The notes under the pieces: model-generated
What the model was told of the DNA's origin: nothing
The model's database searches: none
The model's input: only the letters and a program-made list of their open reading frames with translations
Part shown: one piece after another, positions 7,588 through 16,340 of the stretch
How the letters are laid out: the number at the start of each line of letters is the position of its first letter
Position numbering within the stretch: the stretch's first letter is position 1
Assembly: GCA_966112615.1 (NCBI GenBank)
Contig: CBHWDO010000006.1
Location: 124,001-188,000, forward strand
Direction: 5' to 3'
Length of the DNA: 64,000 bases
DNA from: Flavitalea sp966112615
GTDB lineage: Bacteria > Bacteroidota > Bacteroidia > Chitinophagales > Chitinophagaceae
Program-made: the position numbers and the translations under genes

Positions 7588-8424
7588 ATGCTTAAACCTG
7601 TTCGTGCTATTTATCGTGCTTCTTTTACTGATTACGATGGTCTTGATACCTGGAGGGTAATGCCTACCCGGAACCTTCCGATTGAAGCACTGGAACCATT
7701 TATATTTTTGAACCATCATGGTCCGCAGGTTTATGCTCCCAAAAACCCCGGTCTTCCATTCGGCCCTCACCCTCATAAGGGTTTTGAAACAGTAACTTTT
7801 ATACTGGAGGGAGAACTGGTCCATTCCGACAACACCGGCTTCACCAGTAACATTAAAAAAGGTGGAATTCAATGGATGACAGCCGGTAATGGGATCATCC
7901 ATTCTGAAACCTCTTCGGATGATTTTAAATCCAAAGGTGGACCCCTTGAAATTCTTCAACTTTGGGTTAACCTGCCCGCATCGCTTAAGTATGTTAAACC
8001 TGCTTATAAAGGATTACAAGGCGTGGATGTTCCAAAGGTGAATATCTCTGAAAAAGTTTATGCGGAACTCGTTTCAGGAGAACTTCTTGGCCACAAGGGT
8101 GCTATTCAATCTATCTCTGATGTGCATCTTTCGATCCTTCGTTTAACAAGGACTGGAACTATTCTAATTGAGGTTCCTGCTTCAAGAACCATTCTTTTCT
8201 ATCTTATTAAAGGTAAACTGAATGTGAATGGCTCTGAGGTTAACGGGTTCGAAACCGTGGAATTCAACAGGGAAGAGGAGTCTATTGAAATCGAAGCCCT
8301 GGAAGATTCGGTGTTATTATTTGGTCATGCAGAACCAAATAATGAACCTATTGTTGCCCATGGTCCTTTTGTGATGAATACTCATGAGGAAATAAGAGAG
8401 GCTTTTCTTCAATTTGGGTCTTAG
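7588..8424 (+). CDS. Pirin family protein (bicupin)
   Basis: The 278-residue protein is a bicupin of the pirin family. The metal ligands of the N-terminal cupin are visible as His61 and His63 (GPHPHKGFETVT), His105 and Glu107 (GNGIIHSE), matching the spacing in human pirin. The C-terminal cupin lacks an evident metal site, as usual. Family members act as quercetin 2,3-dioxygenases or as redox-sensing binding proteins. The physiological role in bacteria is mostly unknown. The gene follows the nitroreductase by 74 bases on the same strand and may be co-expressed. Confidence 0.88.
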   Translation: MLKPVRAIYRASFTDYDGLDTWRVMPTRNLPIEALEPFIFLNHHGPQVYAPKNPGLPFGPHPHKGFETVTFILEGELVHSDNTGFTSNIKKGGIQWMTAGNGIIHSETSSDDFKSKGGPLEILQLWVNLPASLKYVKPAYKGLQGVDVPKVNISEKVYAELVSGELLGHKGAIQSISDVHLSILRLTRTGTILIEVPASRTILFYLIKGKLNVNGSEVNGFETVEFNREEESIEIEALEDSVLLFGHAEPNNEPIVAHGPFVMNTHEEIREAFLQFGS

Positions 8425-8506
8425 GCTGCGCAATCGTTTGTTTAAAATTGGCCTTCAATGATAAAATGCAATATATTGCTATTATAACAAGGCTCAATTT
8501 TACGAT

Positions 8507-10399
8507 ATGAAAAAACTCGCAATTGCTCTTGCCTTTTGTAGCGTCATTTATTCGGTGAATGCGCAGCAAAAGATCGCCATTATTCCGGAACCTGTTTCAG
8601 TCACTACAACAAACGGAACTTTTACTCTGCCGGCCAGCATTACTATCGATGCTCCTGCCCAGAAAGAGGTAAGCCAGACGGTTGAGTTCCTCACCGAAAG
8701 ATTTTCTAAACCAACCGGGTTTACTGTTACAAAGGGTTCAAGTAATCCAACGATCAGGTTGGTCCTGAATTCTTCAGCCGATCAAAAGTTAGGTAAAGAA
8801 GGATACCAGCTTTCTGTTACTTCTAATAATATCACCATTAAGGCAAATCAGCCTGCGGGGCTGTTCTATGGTGCACAATCATTGGTGCAGTTGTTTCCAG
8901 CAGCTATTGAATCTGCAAAACAGGTTTATCATACTAAATGGGAGGCACCCACTGTTGAAGTAACGGATTACCCTCGTTTTGGATGGAGGGGTTTGATGTT
9001 TGATGTATCCCGTCACTTCTTTACTAAAGATGAAGTGTATCGTTTCATTGATGATATGGTTCGTTATAAATACAACCTGCTTCATATGCACCTCACCGAT
9101 GATGAGGGATGGAGAATTGAAATCAAGTCATATCCTAAACTTACCACAGTAGGCGCATGGAACGTGAAGAAGGTTGGATATTTTGGAGACATGATCCCAC
9201 CTGCCAAGGATGAACCGCGCAACTATGGTGGTTTCTATACCCAGGATGACATTCGTGACATCGTTAAATATGCATCCGATAGGTTTGTAAATATTCTTCC
9301 TGAGATCGATGTTCCGGGTCACAGCCTTTCAGTGATCGCTTCCTATCCTGAATTATCATGCACTCCGGGTGCTGATCAGTATACCGTTCGTTCTGGTGAA
9401 AAGATCATGGACTGGCATGCCAATGGATTTACAGCACTGATTGATAATACACTTTGCCCTGCTAATGAGAAGGTGTACACTTTCCTGGATAAAGTTGTTG
9501 GTGAAATGGCTCAGTTGTTTCCTTTTGAATATATGCACCTGGGAGGTGATGAGTGTGCCAAGAACTTTTGGGAAAAGAGTGATGCAGTGAAGGCACTTAT
9601 GAAAAAAGAAAAGCTGAAGGATATGCATGAAGTGCAGGCATATTTTGAAAAACGCCTGGCTAAGATCGTTACTTCAAAGGGTAAAAAATTCATGGGTTGG
9701 GATGAGATACTCGAAGGTGAAATGCCACCAAGCGCTGCAGTGATGAGCTGGAGGGGTATGAAGGGTGGAATTGAAGCGGCTAAAATGGGACATGAAGTGG
9801 TCATGAGTCCAACCACATATGCTTACATTGATTACATGCAGGGTGACCCTGCCATTGAATCAAGAGTGTATGCAAAACTTCGTCTGAATAAGTCTTATGA
9901 ATTTGAACCTGTTCCTGATGGAGTTGATCCGAAGTTTATTAAAGGTGGACAGGCAAACTTATGGACAGAGCAGATCTATAATTATCGTTACCTGCAGTAT
10001 ATGGTATGGCCACGTGCATTTGCAATTGCAGAATCTGTTTGGTCACCTAAAGAAAAGAAGAACTGGAATTCTTTTGTATCAAAAGTGGAAAATCATTTCG
10101 CAAGATATGATGCAGCAGAAAAGCGCTATGCGCCAAGTATGTACGAGCCGGATATAAAAGTTGAGAATACTGCTGATAAGAAACTTAAAGTAAGCCTGAT
10201 TCCAGAGATCGAAGGCGTGAATCTGCATTACTCATTCGATAACAGCTTCCCTGATAAATATTATGACCAGTACAAAGAACCACTCATTGTTCCAATCGAT
10301 GCTTCACAACTGAAGATCGCCTCTTACAAAGATGGAAAACAGGTGGGAAGGTATATGGTTATTTCCGTGGAGGATTTGAAAAAGAGAGTGGGGAAGTGA
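8507..10399 (+). CDS. Beta-N-acetylhexosaminidase, GH20
   Basis: The 630-residue secreted enzyme removes terminal N-acetylglucosamine or N-acetylgalactosamine from glycans. It starts with a Sec signal peptide (MKKLAIALAFCSVIYSVNAQ). A GH20b N-terminal domain (about 25-150) follows, then the catalytic TIM barrel (about 155-510) with YPRFGWRGLMFDVSRHFF and LHMHLTDDEGWRIEI. The catalytic Asp348-Glu349 lies in HLGGDE; a C-terminal beta domain follows. The mechanism uses the substrate N-acetyl group. With the GH29 fucosidase and the TonB receptor downstream it suggests foraging on glycoprotein or chitin-derived glycans. Confidence 0.95.
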   Translation: MKKLAIALAFCSVIYSVNAQQKIAIIPEPVSVTTTNGTFTLPASITIDAPAQKEVSQTVEFLTERFSKPTGFTVTKGSSNPTIRLVLNSSADQKLGKEGYQLSVTSNNITIKANQPAGLFYGAQSLVQLFPAAIESAKQVYHTKWEAPTVEVTDYPRFGWRGLMFDVSRHFFTKDEVYRFIDDMVRYKYNLLHMHLTDDEGWRIEIKSYPKLTTVGAWNVKKVGYFGDMIPPAKDEPRNYGGFYTQDDIRDIVKYASDRFVNILPEIDVPGHSLSVIASYPELSCTPGADQYTVRSGEKIMDWHANGFTALIDNTLCPANEKVYTFLDKVVGEMAQLFPFEYMHLGGDECAKNFWEKSDAVKALMKKEKLKDMHEVQAYFEKRLAKIVTSKGKKFMGWDEILEGEMPPSAAVMSWRGMKGGIEAAKMGHEVVMSPTTYAYIDYMQGDPAIESRVYAKLRLNKSYEFEPVPDGVDPKFIKGGQANLWTEQIYNYRYLQYMVWPRAFAIAESVWSPKEKKNWNSFVSKVENHFARYDAAEKRYAPSMYEPDIKVENTADKKLKVSLIPEIEGVNLHYSFDNSFPDKYYDQYKEPLIVPIDASQLKIASYKDGKQVGRYMVISVEDLKKRVGK

Positions 10400-10408
10400 T
10401 TCTGAAAA

Positions 10409-10481
10409 GGAGATGAGGAGTTAAGGAGATGAGAAGTTGATAAGAATTCTCAACTTCTCATCTCCTTAACTACTCATCTCC
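10409..10481. repeat. Long inverted repeat between convergent genes
   Basis: Two 32-base arms (10409-10440 and 10450-10481) are complementary with one mismatch and enclose a 9-base loop. The arms are made of GGAGATGAG/AAGTTGA-like simple sequence. It could act as a bidirectional terminator or mRNA-end stabiliser for the GH20 and HPF-like genes, although neither arm is followed by a T-run. Confidence 0.85.
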
Positions 10482-10485
10482 ACCA

Positions 10486-10800
10486 TCAATGCCCCCGCAT
10501 TTTCTCAATCGTACAATGCAGCACTTTCTTCATTTTGGCAATAGCTCCGGTAAGAGCTAGATCTATTGAATCTGCTGTATTGCTGACAGTCAGCGGTTGT
10601 GCATTCTCCAACCTTGCTTCCAGGGCACAACGAATATCGTCCGTTCCTTGCTTGGGACCGTTCTCATCTTTGAAATGTACTTCGATCCTTGTTACATAAC
10701 TGTCGAATCGACCCAATGTTTCATTGATCTTGTTTTCTACTGATTCTTTTAATTCTTCTCTTGCGCTGATAGTGTTATCCGTATTCAATTGGATCAACAT
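10486..10800 (-). CDS. HPF/RaiA-family ribosome-associated protein
   Basis: The 104-residue protein has the S30AE-like pattern of hibernation promoting factors: RFDSYVTRIEVHFKDENGPKQGTDDIRCALEAR, then TVSNTADSIDLALTGAIAKMKKVL. Homologues bind the 30S decoding centre and silence ribosomes in stationary phase or stress. It lacks the C-terminal dimerisation domain of long HPF. The gene lies 17 bases downstream of a lipoprotein gene and probably forms an operon with it. Confidence 0.82.
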   Translation of the reverse strand: MLIQLNTDNTISAREELKESVENKINETLGRFDSYVTRIEVHFKDENGPKQGTDDIRCALEARLENAQPLTVSNTADSIDLALTGAIAKMKKVLHCTIEKMRGH

Positions 10801-10817
10801 AGTCGTGAATTTTAGGT

Positions 10818-11225
10818 TTAAAAACTATTTGTCTGTAAAATAAGATGAGAACCGGGATATTGAACAGTTCCATCATCTTCTGCTGTAATAAAAAACCTGG
10901 TTGGCCTTACTGAAGTAACCGTTTCCAGTTCTGCTTTTATTGCACTGGTAAAGATACCTGAACGCGGTATCACCTTACCAAGATTTTGTGTCCCTTTTCC
11001 ATCCGTTTCCATCCATAAAACATATACCTGCTTGGGTATCTGTAGATTTTTTGGATCGGCTAAATTGCGGAATTCAGCATCTACCTGGTAGTTGTTGTTT
11101 TTATCTTTTTTCATTTTAATGACACCTGTAGCTGCGGGTACAACTGTAGACGTATTGAAGTTTATTTTCCTCGCACATGAACTTAATAAAATCAGGATGC
11201 ATAAAAATGTAACTATTGCTCTCAT
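10818..11225 (-). CDS. Small lipoprotein of unknown function
   Basis: The 135-residue product begins with a lipoprotein signal peptide (MRAIVTFLCILILLSSC, lipid-modified Cys17). The rest is a single beta-rich domain with VYVLWMETDGKGTQNLGKVIPRSG. That stretch resembles the WxxxxG-LGxL strand pattern of anti-sigma-K type C-terminal domains, but the match is loose. No function is assigned. It is probably co-transcribed with the HPF-like gene, which hints at a stress-related role; that is inference only. Confidence 0.65.
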   Translation of the reverse strand: MRAIVTFLCILILLSSCARKINFNTSTVVPAATGVIKMKKDKNNNYQVDAEFRNLADPKNLQIPKQVYVLWMETDGKGTQNLGKVIPRSGIFTSAIKAELETVTSVRPTRFFITAEDDGTVQYPGSHLILQTNSF

Positions 11226-11317
11226 GATATTTTGTATTGGTTACCAGATGATTTCAATAATTATTCCACGGACCTAATGTTCAAATGTTCTATATTCATT
11301 CTTAAATTCTTTTTAAC

Positions 11318-12739
11318 ATGCGTTTGCTTTTGTCTGCAGCTCTTTTGGCCGGATCACTCAATATCTCTGCACAGAAAATGCCTGAACCTTATGGTCCCAT
11401 TCCTACAAAACAACAAATGGAATGGCAGAAAATGCAATACTATATGTTCATCCATTTTGGTCCGAATACCTTTACTGATAAGGAGTGGGGTCATGGTGAT
11501 GAAGATCCGAAGGTGTTCAATCCTTCTGAACTGGATGCTCGCCAATGGGCACGTACAGCAAAGCTTGCAGGTATGAAAGGAATAATTATCACTGCTAAGC
11601 ACCACGATGGTTTTTGTTTATGGCCAAGCAAACACAGCACACATACGGTTCGGGAAAGCGCCTGGAAGGATGGTAAGGGCGATGTGTTGCGTGAACTGTC
11701 TGATGCCTGTAAAGCTGAAGGCATCAAGTTCGGAGTGTATCTTTCTCCCTGGGATCGTAATCACCCTTCATACGGAACGCCTGAATACAATGAGATCTAC
11801 GCTAATACCATAAAGGAAGTTCTCACGGGTTACGGGCCCATCTTTGAACACTGGTTTGATGGTGCTAACGGTGAAGGACCTAATGGTAAGAAACAGGAAT
11901 ACAACTGGCCATTGTTTCAACAAACCGTTCGTTCTTTACAACCCAATGCTATCATGTTTTCTGATATTGGCCCCGATTGTCGCTGGGTTGGAAATGAAAA
12001 TGGTTTCGCAGGGGAAACCAACTGGTCTACTCTTAACATCAAAGGATTTACCCCTGGAGCTGGCGCCCCTTCTCAAAAAGTGCTCAACGAAGGTAACGAG
12101 AATGGCGAAGCATGGATACCTGCAGAATGTGATGTATCGATCAGGCCAGGATGGTTCTTTAGTCCTTCAACTAATGATAAAGTAAAATCTGTCAACGACC
12201 TGATGGAGATTTACTATAAATCCATTGGCAGAAACGGAAATCTTCTCTTAAATGTTCCGGTCGACAGAAGAGGAAGGATTCATGAAAATGATTCAACCCG
12301 GTTAATGGAATTTAGGGATGAAGTATCAGGTAGGTTTAATAAAAATAATATCGTCAAGGCTAAACTATCGGCCATGGATAGCCGAAATGGAAAGCAATAT
12401 AGCCCTGATAAGATGAACGACGGAAAGTTTGAAACTTATTGGTCTGCCAGGGATAATGATAAAAAAGCCACTATAGTGGCTGATCTTGGATCAGAAAAAA
12501 ATGTTGACCATGTGCTTCTCCAGGAATATATTGGCCTGGGTCAGCGGGTTAAAGCTTTTTCTGTAGAATATTGGAATGGGAGGAAATTTGTGGAGATCGA
12601 TCGACAAACTACTATTGGGTTCAAAAGAATCCTTCAATTTACACCCGTTAAGACATCAAAGATCCGGATAAATATTCTTGATGCTCACGCTTGTCCTTTA
12701 ATTTCTGAACTTCAAATATTTTCTTCAATCAAAAAGTAA
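11318..12739 (+). CDS. Alpha-L-fucosidase, GH29, with C-terminal F5/8-type domain
   Basis: The 473-residue secreted enzyme starts with a signal peptide (MRLLLSAALLAGSLNISAQ). The GH29 barrel covers about residues 20-340 with YMFIHFGPNTFTDKEWG, the substrate-site KHHDGFCLW and the nucleophile Asp181 in HWFDGANG. The remaining 120 residues look like a discoidin (F5/8 type C) carbohydrate-binding domain. The sequence features suit the GH29-B group, which prefers alpha-1,3/1,4 fucose in branched glycans. The receptor gene follows, so released sugars may be taken up locally. Confidence 0.93.
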   Translation: MRLLLSAALLAGSLNISAQKMPEPYGPIPTKQQMEWQKMQYYMFIHFGPNTFTDKEWGHGDEDPKVFNPSELDARQWARTAKLAGMKGIIITAKHHDGFCLWPSKHSTHTVRESAWKDGKGDVLRELSDACKAEGIKFGVYLSPWDRNHPSYGTPEYNEIYANTIKEVLTGYGPIFEHWFDGANGEGPNGKKQEYNWPLFQQTVRSLQPNAIMFSDIGPDCRWVGNENGFAGETNWSTLNIKGFTPGAGAPSQKVLNEGNENGEAWIPAECDVSIRPGWFFSPSTNDKVKSVNDLMEIYYKSIGRNGNLLLNVPVDRRGRIHENDSTRLMEFRDEVSGRFNKNNIVKAKLSAMDSRNGKQYSPDKMNDGKFETYWSARDNDKKATIVADLGSEKNVDHVLLQEYIGLGQRVKAFSVEYWNGRKFVEIDRQTTIGFKRILQFTPVKTSKIRINILDAHACPLISELQIFSSIKK

Positions 12740-12772
12740 TAATTGAATATATTTCGCATACTAACTATTGCT

Positions 12773-15139
12773 ATGCGATTATTGATTACGCTGGCTTCAA
12801 CAATACTCTTGCTGATTATTTCAACCAATGTTCAGGCACAGGGAGGAAGAAGTTATTCAGGATTGATTTTGGATTTTGATTCCCGTGAACCCCTGGCAGG
12901 TGCAAGTGTGGTTGTGCAGGAAAGAGGTTATGGCACACAAACCGACAGCCTTGGAAAATTTGATCTTTTTCTAAGTAATGAAAGAGAGATCATTGAAGTT
13001 TCCTATGGTGGATATCATAAACAGACCTTTGCCATATTTTCTTACACTCCTTTAAATAAAGCATTCTTTCTAAAAAGAAAACCGGCAGATATTCTCGATG
13101 AAGTTATTGTTGAAGCTGGAAGAAACAATGCTTCTGTCAGGGATATTCGCATGAGCGATATCCACATCAATCCTGCCTTGTTGCGCAAAACACCGTTGGT
13201 CCTGGGTGAGTCAGATATACTTCGTTCCCTTACACTTCAACCAGGTATAGTAACCCCTGGTGAAACAGTTAGCGGATATAGTGTCAGAGGAGGGAATGCT
13301 GATCAGAACCTGGTCTTACTGGACGGCGCTCCTTTATTCAATGTTGCCCATCTTCTTGGAATTTATACCGGTGTTAATGCGGATGCTGTTCAGGATGTTA
13401 CTTTTTTCAAGGCTGGAATTCCGGTTCAATATGGAAGCAGGTTATCAAGCGTAATGCTGGTAAATGCAAAAGAAGGAACCCGCGACAGTACAAGATTCCA
13501 GGGAGGTATTGGTCCGATGAGTGCGCGTGCAATTATCAGGACTCCATTGATCAGGAATAAGGTTAGCCTGATGGCCGGTGGCCGGATCGCCTATCCAAAA
13601 TTGGTCATGAACCTTTTCCCTGAAGGAGATGTGAAGAACAGTGATGCTTTTTATCATGATAATATTGCCAAGCTAAGTATTACACCCAACGGGGTTCACC
13701 AGATTAGTGCAACATTTTATAACAGTTTCGACCGGTATAAATTTGCTGGTGATACTTCATTTGATTGGAAGAATTTATTAGGTGCATTTAACTGGAAGAT
13801 TAATGCAGGCAAACGAGTTGGTCTGAACCTCCATGCTAATTTTAGTAAGTATGAATCGGCGATTATCGGTGAGGCGCCATTCAGAAAATTCCGTTTGCAG
13901 TCAGGCGTTCAGCAAGCAGAAGTTAAACTGGAGACTTCTTATAAAGTAGATAATAAAACTTCCATCATTGCCGGACTTGGAGCAATTGAATATCGTATCA
14001 ACCCCGGCCATCAAAGTCCTTCTGATGATCGTTCGATCATTATTGAAAGATCCATAGAACAGGAGAAGGGAAGAGAGTACTCCCTGTTTGCCGGAATTGA
14101 ATCCAATCTTACAAATAAACTCGGAATCCAGGCGGGATTGCGTGCTTCAGGTTTTCAAAATCTAGGCCCAGGAAAAGTGTTTCTTTATCAGTCAGGCAAA
14201 CCCATAGACCAGCAATACGTAACCGATACCATTTCATATGGCAATAATGAAAAAATTGGAAGTTATAGCGGCATTGAACCAAGGCTGATGATTCGATATA
14301 TGTTTAATGCTTCTCTCTCTGTAAAGCTTTCCTATAACCGTACACGTCAATATATTCATTTCATCACCAATGCTATTTCTGTCACGCCGGTTGATTATTG
14401 GAAACTGAGCGACCAGTATGTGAAAGCGCAGGTAGCAGATCAATATGCCCTTGGTATATATAAGAATTTTGATAATGATACTTACCAGGCAGTAGTTGAA
14501 ACATATTTCAAGAATTATCAAAACCTGGTTGATTATAAGAACGGAGCCAACTTGAATTTGAACCCTGCATTAGAACAGGCCTTGATTGCTGCCAAAGCAT
14601 ATTCATACGGTGTTGAATTAAGCCTCAAAAAGAATGTCGGCAAAATTACTGGAATGGCGTCCTATACTTTTTCAAGAACATTTAATAAAGTAATTACATT
14701 GTTCCCCCAAGAGCAGATCAACAATGGAAAATGGTATCCCGGGAATAGTGATCGTCCACATAACTTAGTCTTATTTGCATCATGGCAGTTGGGTAATGGC
14801 TGGAATCTTTCTTCAAATTTTGTTTTGAATAGTGGAAGACCAACTACTAACCCTGATGGAACTTATTACTACAATGGTACTGTTGTAGTCAATTATTCAA
14901 GACGAAACATTGATAGATTACCATTGTATCACCGACTCGATATTTCATTTGCATATGATTCAAGGAGGTTTGTGAATCAGCGTAGATACTGGGGTTTGAA
15001 TTTTTCTTTCTATAACGTGTATTCACGGAAGAATGCTTATTCAGTTTATTTCCAGCGGGAATACTCTAATTTGAAAGCATATAAACTTTCAGTGATCGGT
15101 TCAATTATTCCTTCACTTTCATTCAATTTCAATTTCTGA
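12773..15139 (+). CDS. TonB-dependent receptor with carboxypeptidase-like N-terminal domain
   Basis: The 788-residue outer-membrane protein begins with a signal peptide (MRLLITLASTILLLIISTNV). A carboxypeptidase-D regulatory-like domain (about 28-105; SGLILDFDSREPLAGASVVV) follows, then the plug (about 125-240; GYSVRGGNADQNLVLLDGAPLFNVAHLLG) and a 22-strand barrel ending in an aromatic strand. It is not the large SusC type. The ATG at 12773 is preferred over a TTG at 12743 because it gives a proper signal peptide. It overlaps the DUF4249 lipoprotein gene as TGATG, a receptor/lipoprotein pair common in Bacteroidota. The ligand is unknown. Confidence 0.92.
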   Translation: MRLLITLASTILLLIISTNVQAQGGRSYSGLILDFDSREPLAGASVVVQERGYGTQTDSLGKFDLFLSNEREIIEVSYGGYHKQTFAIFSYTPLNKAFFLKRKPADILDEVIVEAGRNNASVRDIRMSDIHINPALLRKTPLVLGESDILRSLTLQPGIVTPGETVSGYSVRGGNADQNLVLLDGAPLFNVAHLLGIYTGVNADAVQDVTFFKAGIPVQYGSRLSSVMLVNAKEGTRDSTRFQGGIGPMSARAIIRTPLIRNKVSLMAGGRIAYPKLVMNLFPEGDVKNSDAFYHDNIAKLSITPNGVHQISATFYNSFDRYKFAGDTSFDWKNLLGAFNWKINAGKRVGLNLHANFSKYESAIIGEAPFRKFRLQSGVQQAEVKLETSYKVDNKTSIIAGLGAIEYRINPGHQSPSDDRSIIIERSIEQEKGREYSLFAGIESNLTNKLGIQAGLRASGFQNLGPGKVFLYQSGKPIDQQYVTDTISYGNNEKIGSYSGIEPRLMIRYMFNASLSVKLSYNRTRQYIHFITNAISVTPVDYWKLSDQYVKAQVADQYALGIYKNFDNDTYQAVVETYFKNYQNLVDYKNGANLNLNPALEQALIAAKAYSYGVELSLKKNVGKITGMASYTFSRTFNKVITLFPQEQINNGKWYPGNSDRPHNLVLFASWQLGNGWNLSSNFVLNSGRPTTNPDGTYYYNGTVVVNYSRRNIDRLPLYHRLDISFAYDSRRFVNQRRYWGLNFSFYNVYSRKNAYSVYFQREYSNLKAYKLSVIGSIIPSLSFNFNF

Positions 15140-16215
15140 TGAACCGAATTCTTTCAGTTATTCTGCTGAGCATTTTAATGGGATCATGTATTCGTGAAGT
15201 GGATGTGGATATTCGTACTAATCAGCCAACCCTTGTAGTGGAAGGATTATTATTGACTGATACTACTCCATGTTCTGTTACGCTTTCAAAAACAAAAAGC
15301 TTTTCCTTTAATGATACTTCTGATTTTGAATATATAGCTGATGCGGAAGTCACCGTAAACGATAGCGAAGGAAATGTATTCCCTTTGCAATATGTCTATA
15401 AGGGAATGTATTCTTCCAGGAATCAACCATTTACTGCTGAAATAGGAAAAAGCTATTTTATTAGGATAAAATTGCAGGAAGGCAAAACATATATTTCAAC
15501 TCCTGAAAAAATTCTCCCGGTCGTAAAACAATTCGATTTTGATACAGTGATCACAGGAGTTCCCATCATTGACAACTCAGTTAGAAATGAATTGAAGGGT
15601 GCTGAATTGCGTATCAAATTCAACGATCCACCAAACGAAATAAATTATTATCAATGGAAAGCTGAAGCATGGATTCCCCGTAAATCTACCGGAATACCCT
15701 GTGGATTCAGGCCTCCTTGTTTCCAGGATTGCCATCAATATTATCGTGGTGATACCCGGATCAGAACTCTTTCAGATTTTAATTTAAATGGAAGTACTGT
15801 AAGAGACCAGCCGGTTTTTACTTCACCCTACTATTTTTATGGAAGACATTTCCTTGTGGTAAAACAATTATCCTTAACTACTGAAGCATTTAGATTCTGG
15901 AAATTATACCAGGAGCAGCTGGAAAGAACAGGCAGCATTCTGGATCCCCTACCTGCTCAGATTACCGGTAATGTTTACAATGAAAACGATCCTAATGATC
16001 TTGCACTTGGATATTTCCAGGCCTCGGATGTGTATGCAAAAAAGATGATCCTATTCCCGGTTTATGATCCACTTTATGATGTGCTTACACCTGCTAAGAA
16101 ATTCATTATGGAAGGAATTTGTCATGAGATCTATCCTAATGCGCTCAACACTGAAATATTTGACCCTGAAGGCTGGGAAAACGCAGAAGAGCATGTATTT
16201 AGGGTAAAGAAATAA
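15139..16215 (+). CDS. DUF4249 family lipoprotein, partner of the TonB receptor
   Basis: The 358-residue product has a lipoprotein signal (MNRILSVILLSILMGSC, Cys17). Next comes the DUF4249 pattern: LVVEGLLLTDTTPCSVTLSKT, then DAEVTVNDSEGN, an immunoglobulin-like region, and a Cys-containing insert GFRPPCFQDC with a possible disulfide. DUF4249 proteins are regularly encoded next to TonB receptors and are thought to be surface-exposed accessory lipoproteins; their function is not established. The start codon overlaps the receptor stop codon, so the two are translationally coupled. Confidence 0.85.
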   Translation: MNRILSVILLSILMGSCIREVDVDIRTNQPTLVVEGLLLTDTTPCSVTLSKTKSFSFNDTSDFEYIADAEVTVNDSEGNVFPLQYVYKGMYSSRNQPFTAEIGKSYFIRIKLQEGKTYISTPEKILPVVKQFDFDTVITGVPIIDNSVRNELKGAELRIKFNDPPNEINYYQWKAEAWIPRKSTGIPCGFRPPCFQDCHQYYRGDTRIRTLSDFNLNGSTVRDQPVFTSPYYFYGRHFLVVKQLSLTTEAFRFWKLYQEQLERTGSILDPLPAQITGNVYNENDPNDLALGYFQASDVYAKKMILFPVYDPLYDVLTPAKKFIMEGICHEIYPNALNTEIFDPEGWENAEEHVFRVKK

Positions 16216-16340
16216 ACGAACGATCGTATGTTATTGGTAAAATTTTCACTATTTCGTCATAATACTTTAAAATAAGCTAACCTTTTGAATCGATTTTGAT
16301 CATTTTTTAAGAAATTCGCAATCTTATTAAATGATTAAAA

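Noticed and set aside
16228..16275. A 15-codon frame (MLLVKFSLFRHNTLK) before leuC that could be a leucine leader peptide.
   Set aside because: Leu codons are scattered, no strong terminator with a competing arm follows, and the HT-x-SN tail seen in the his and trp leaders is absent.
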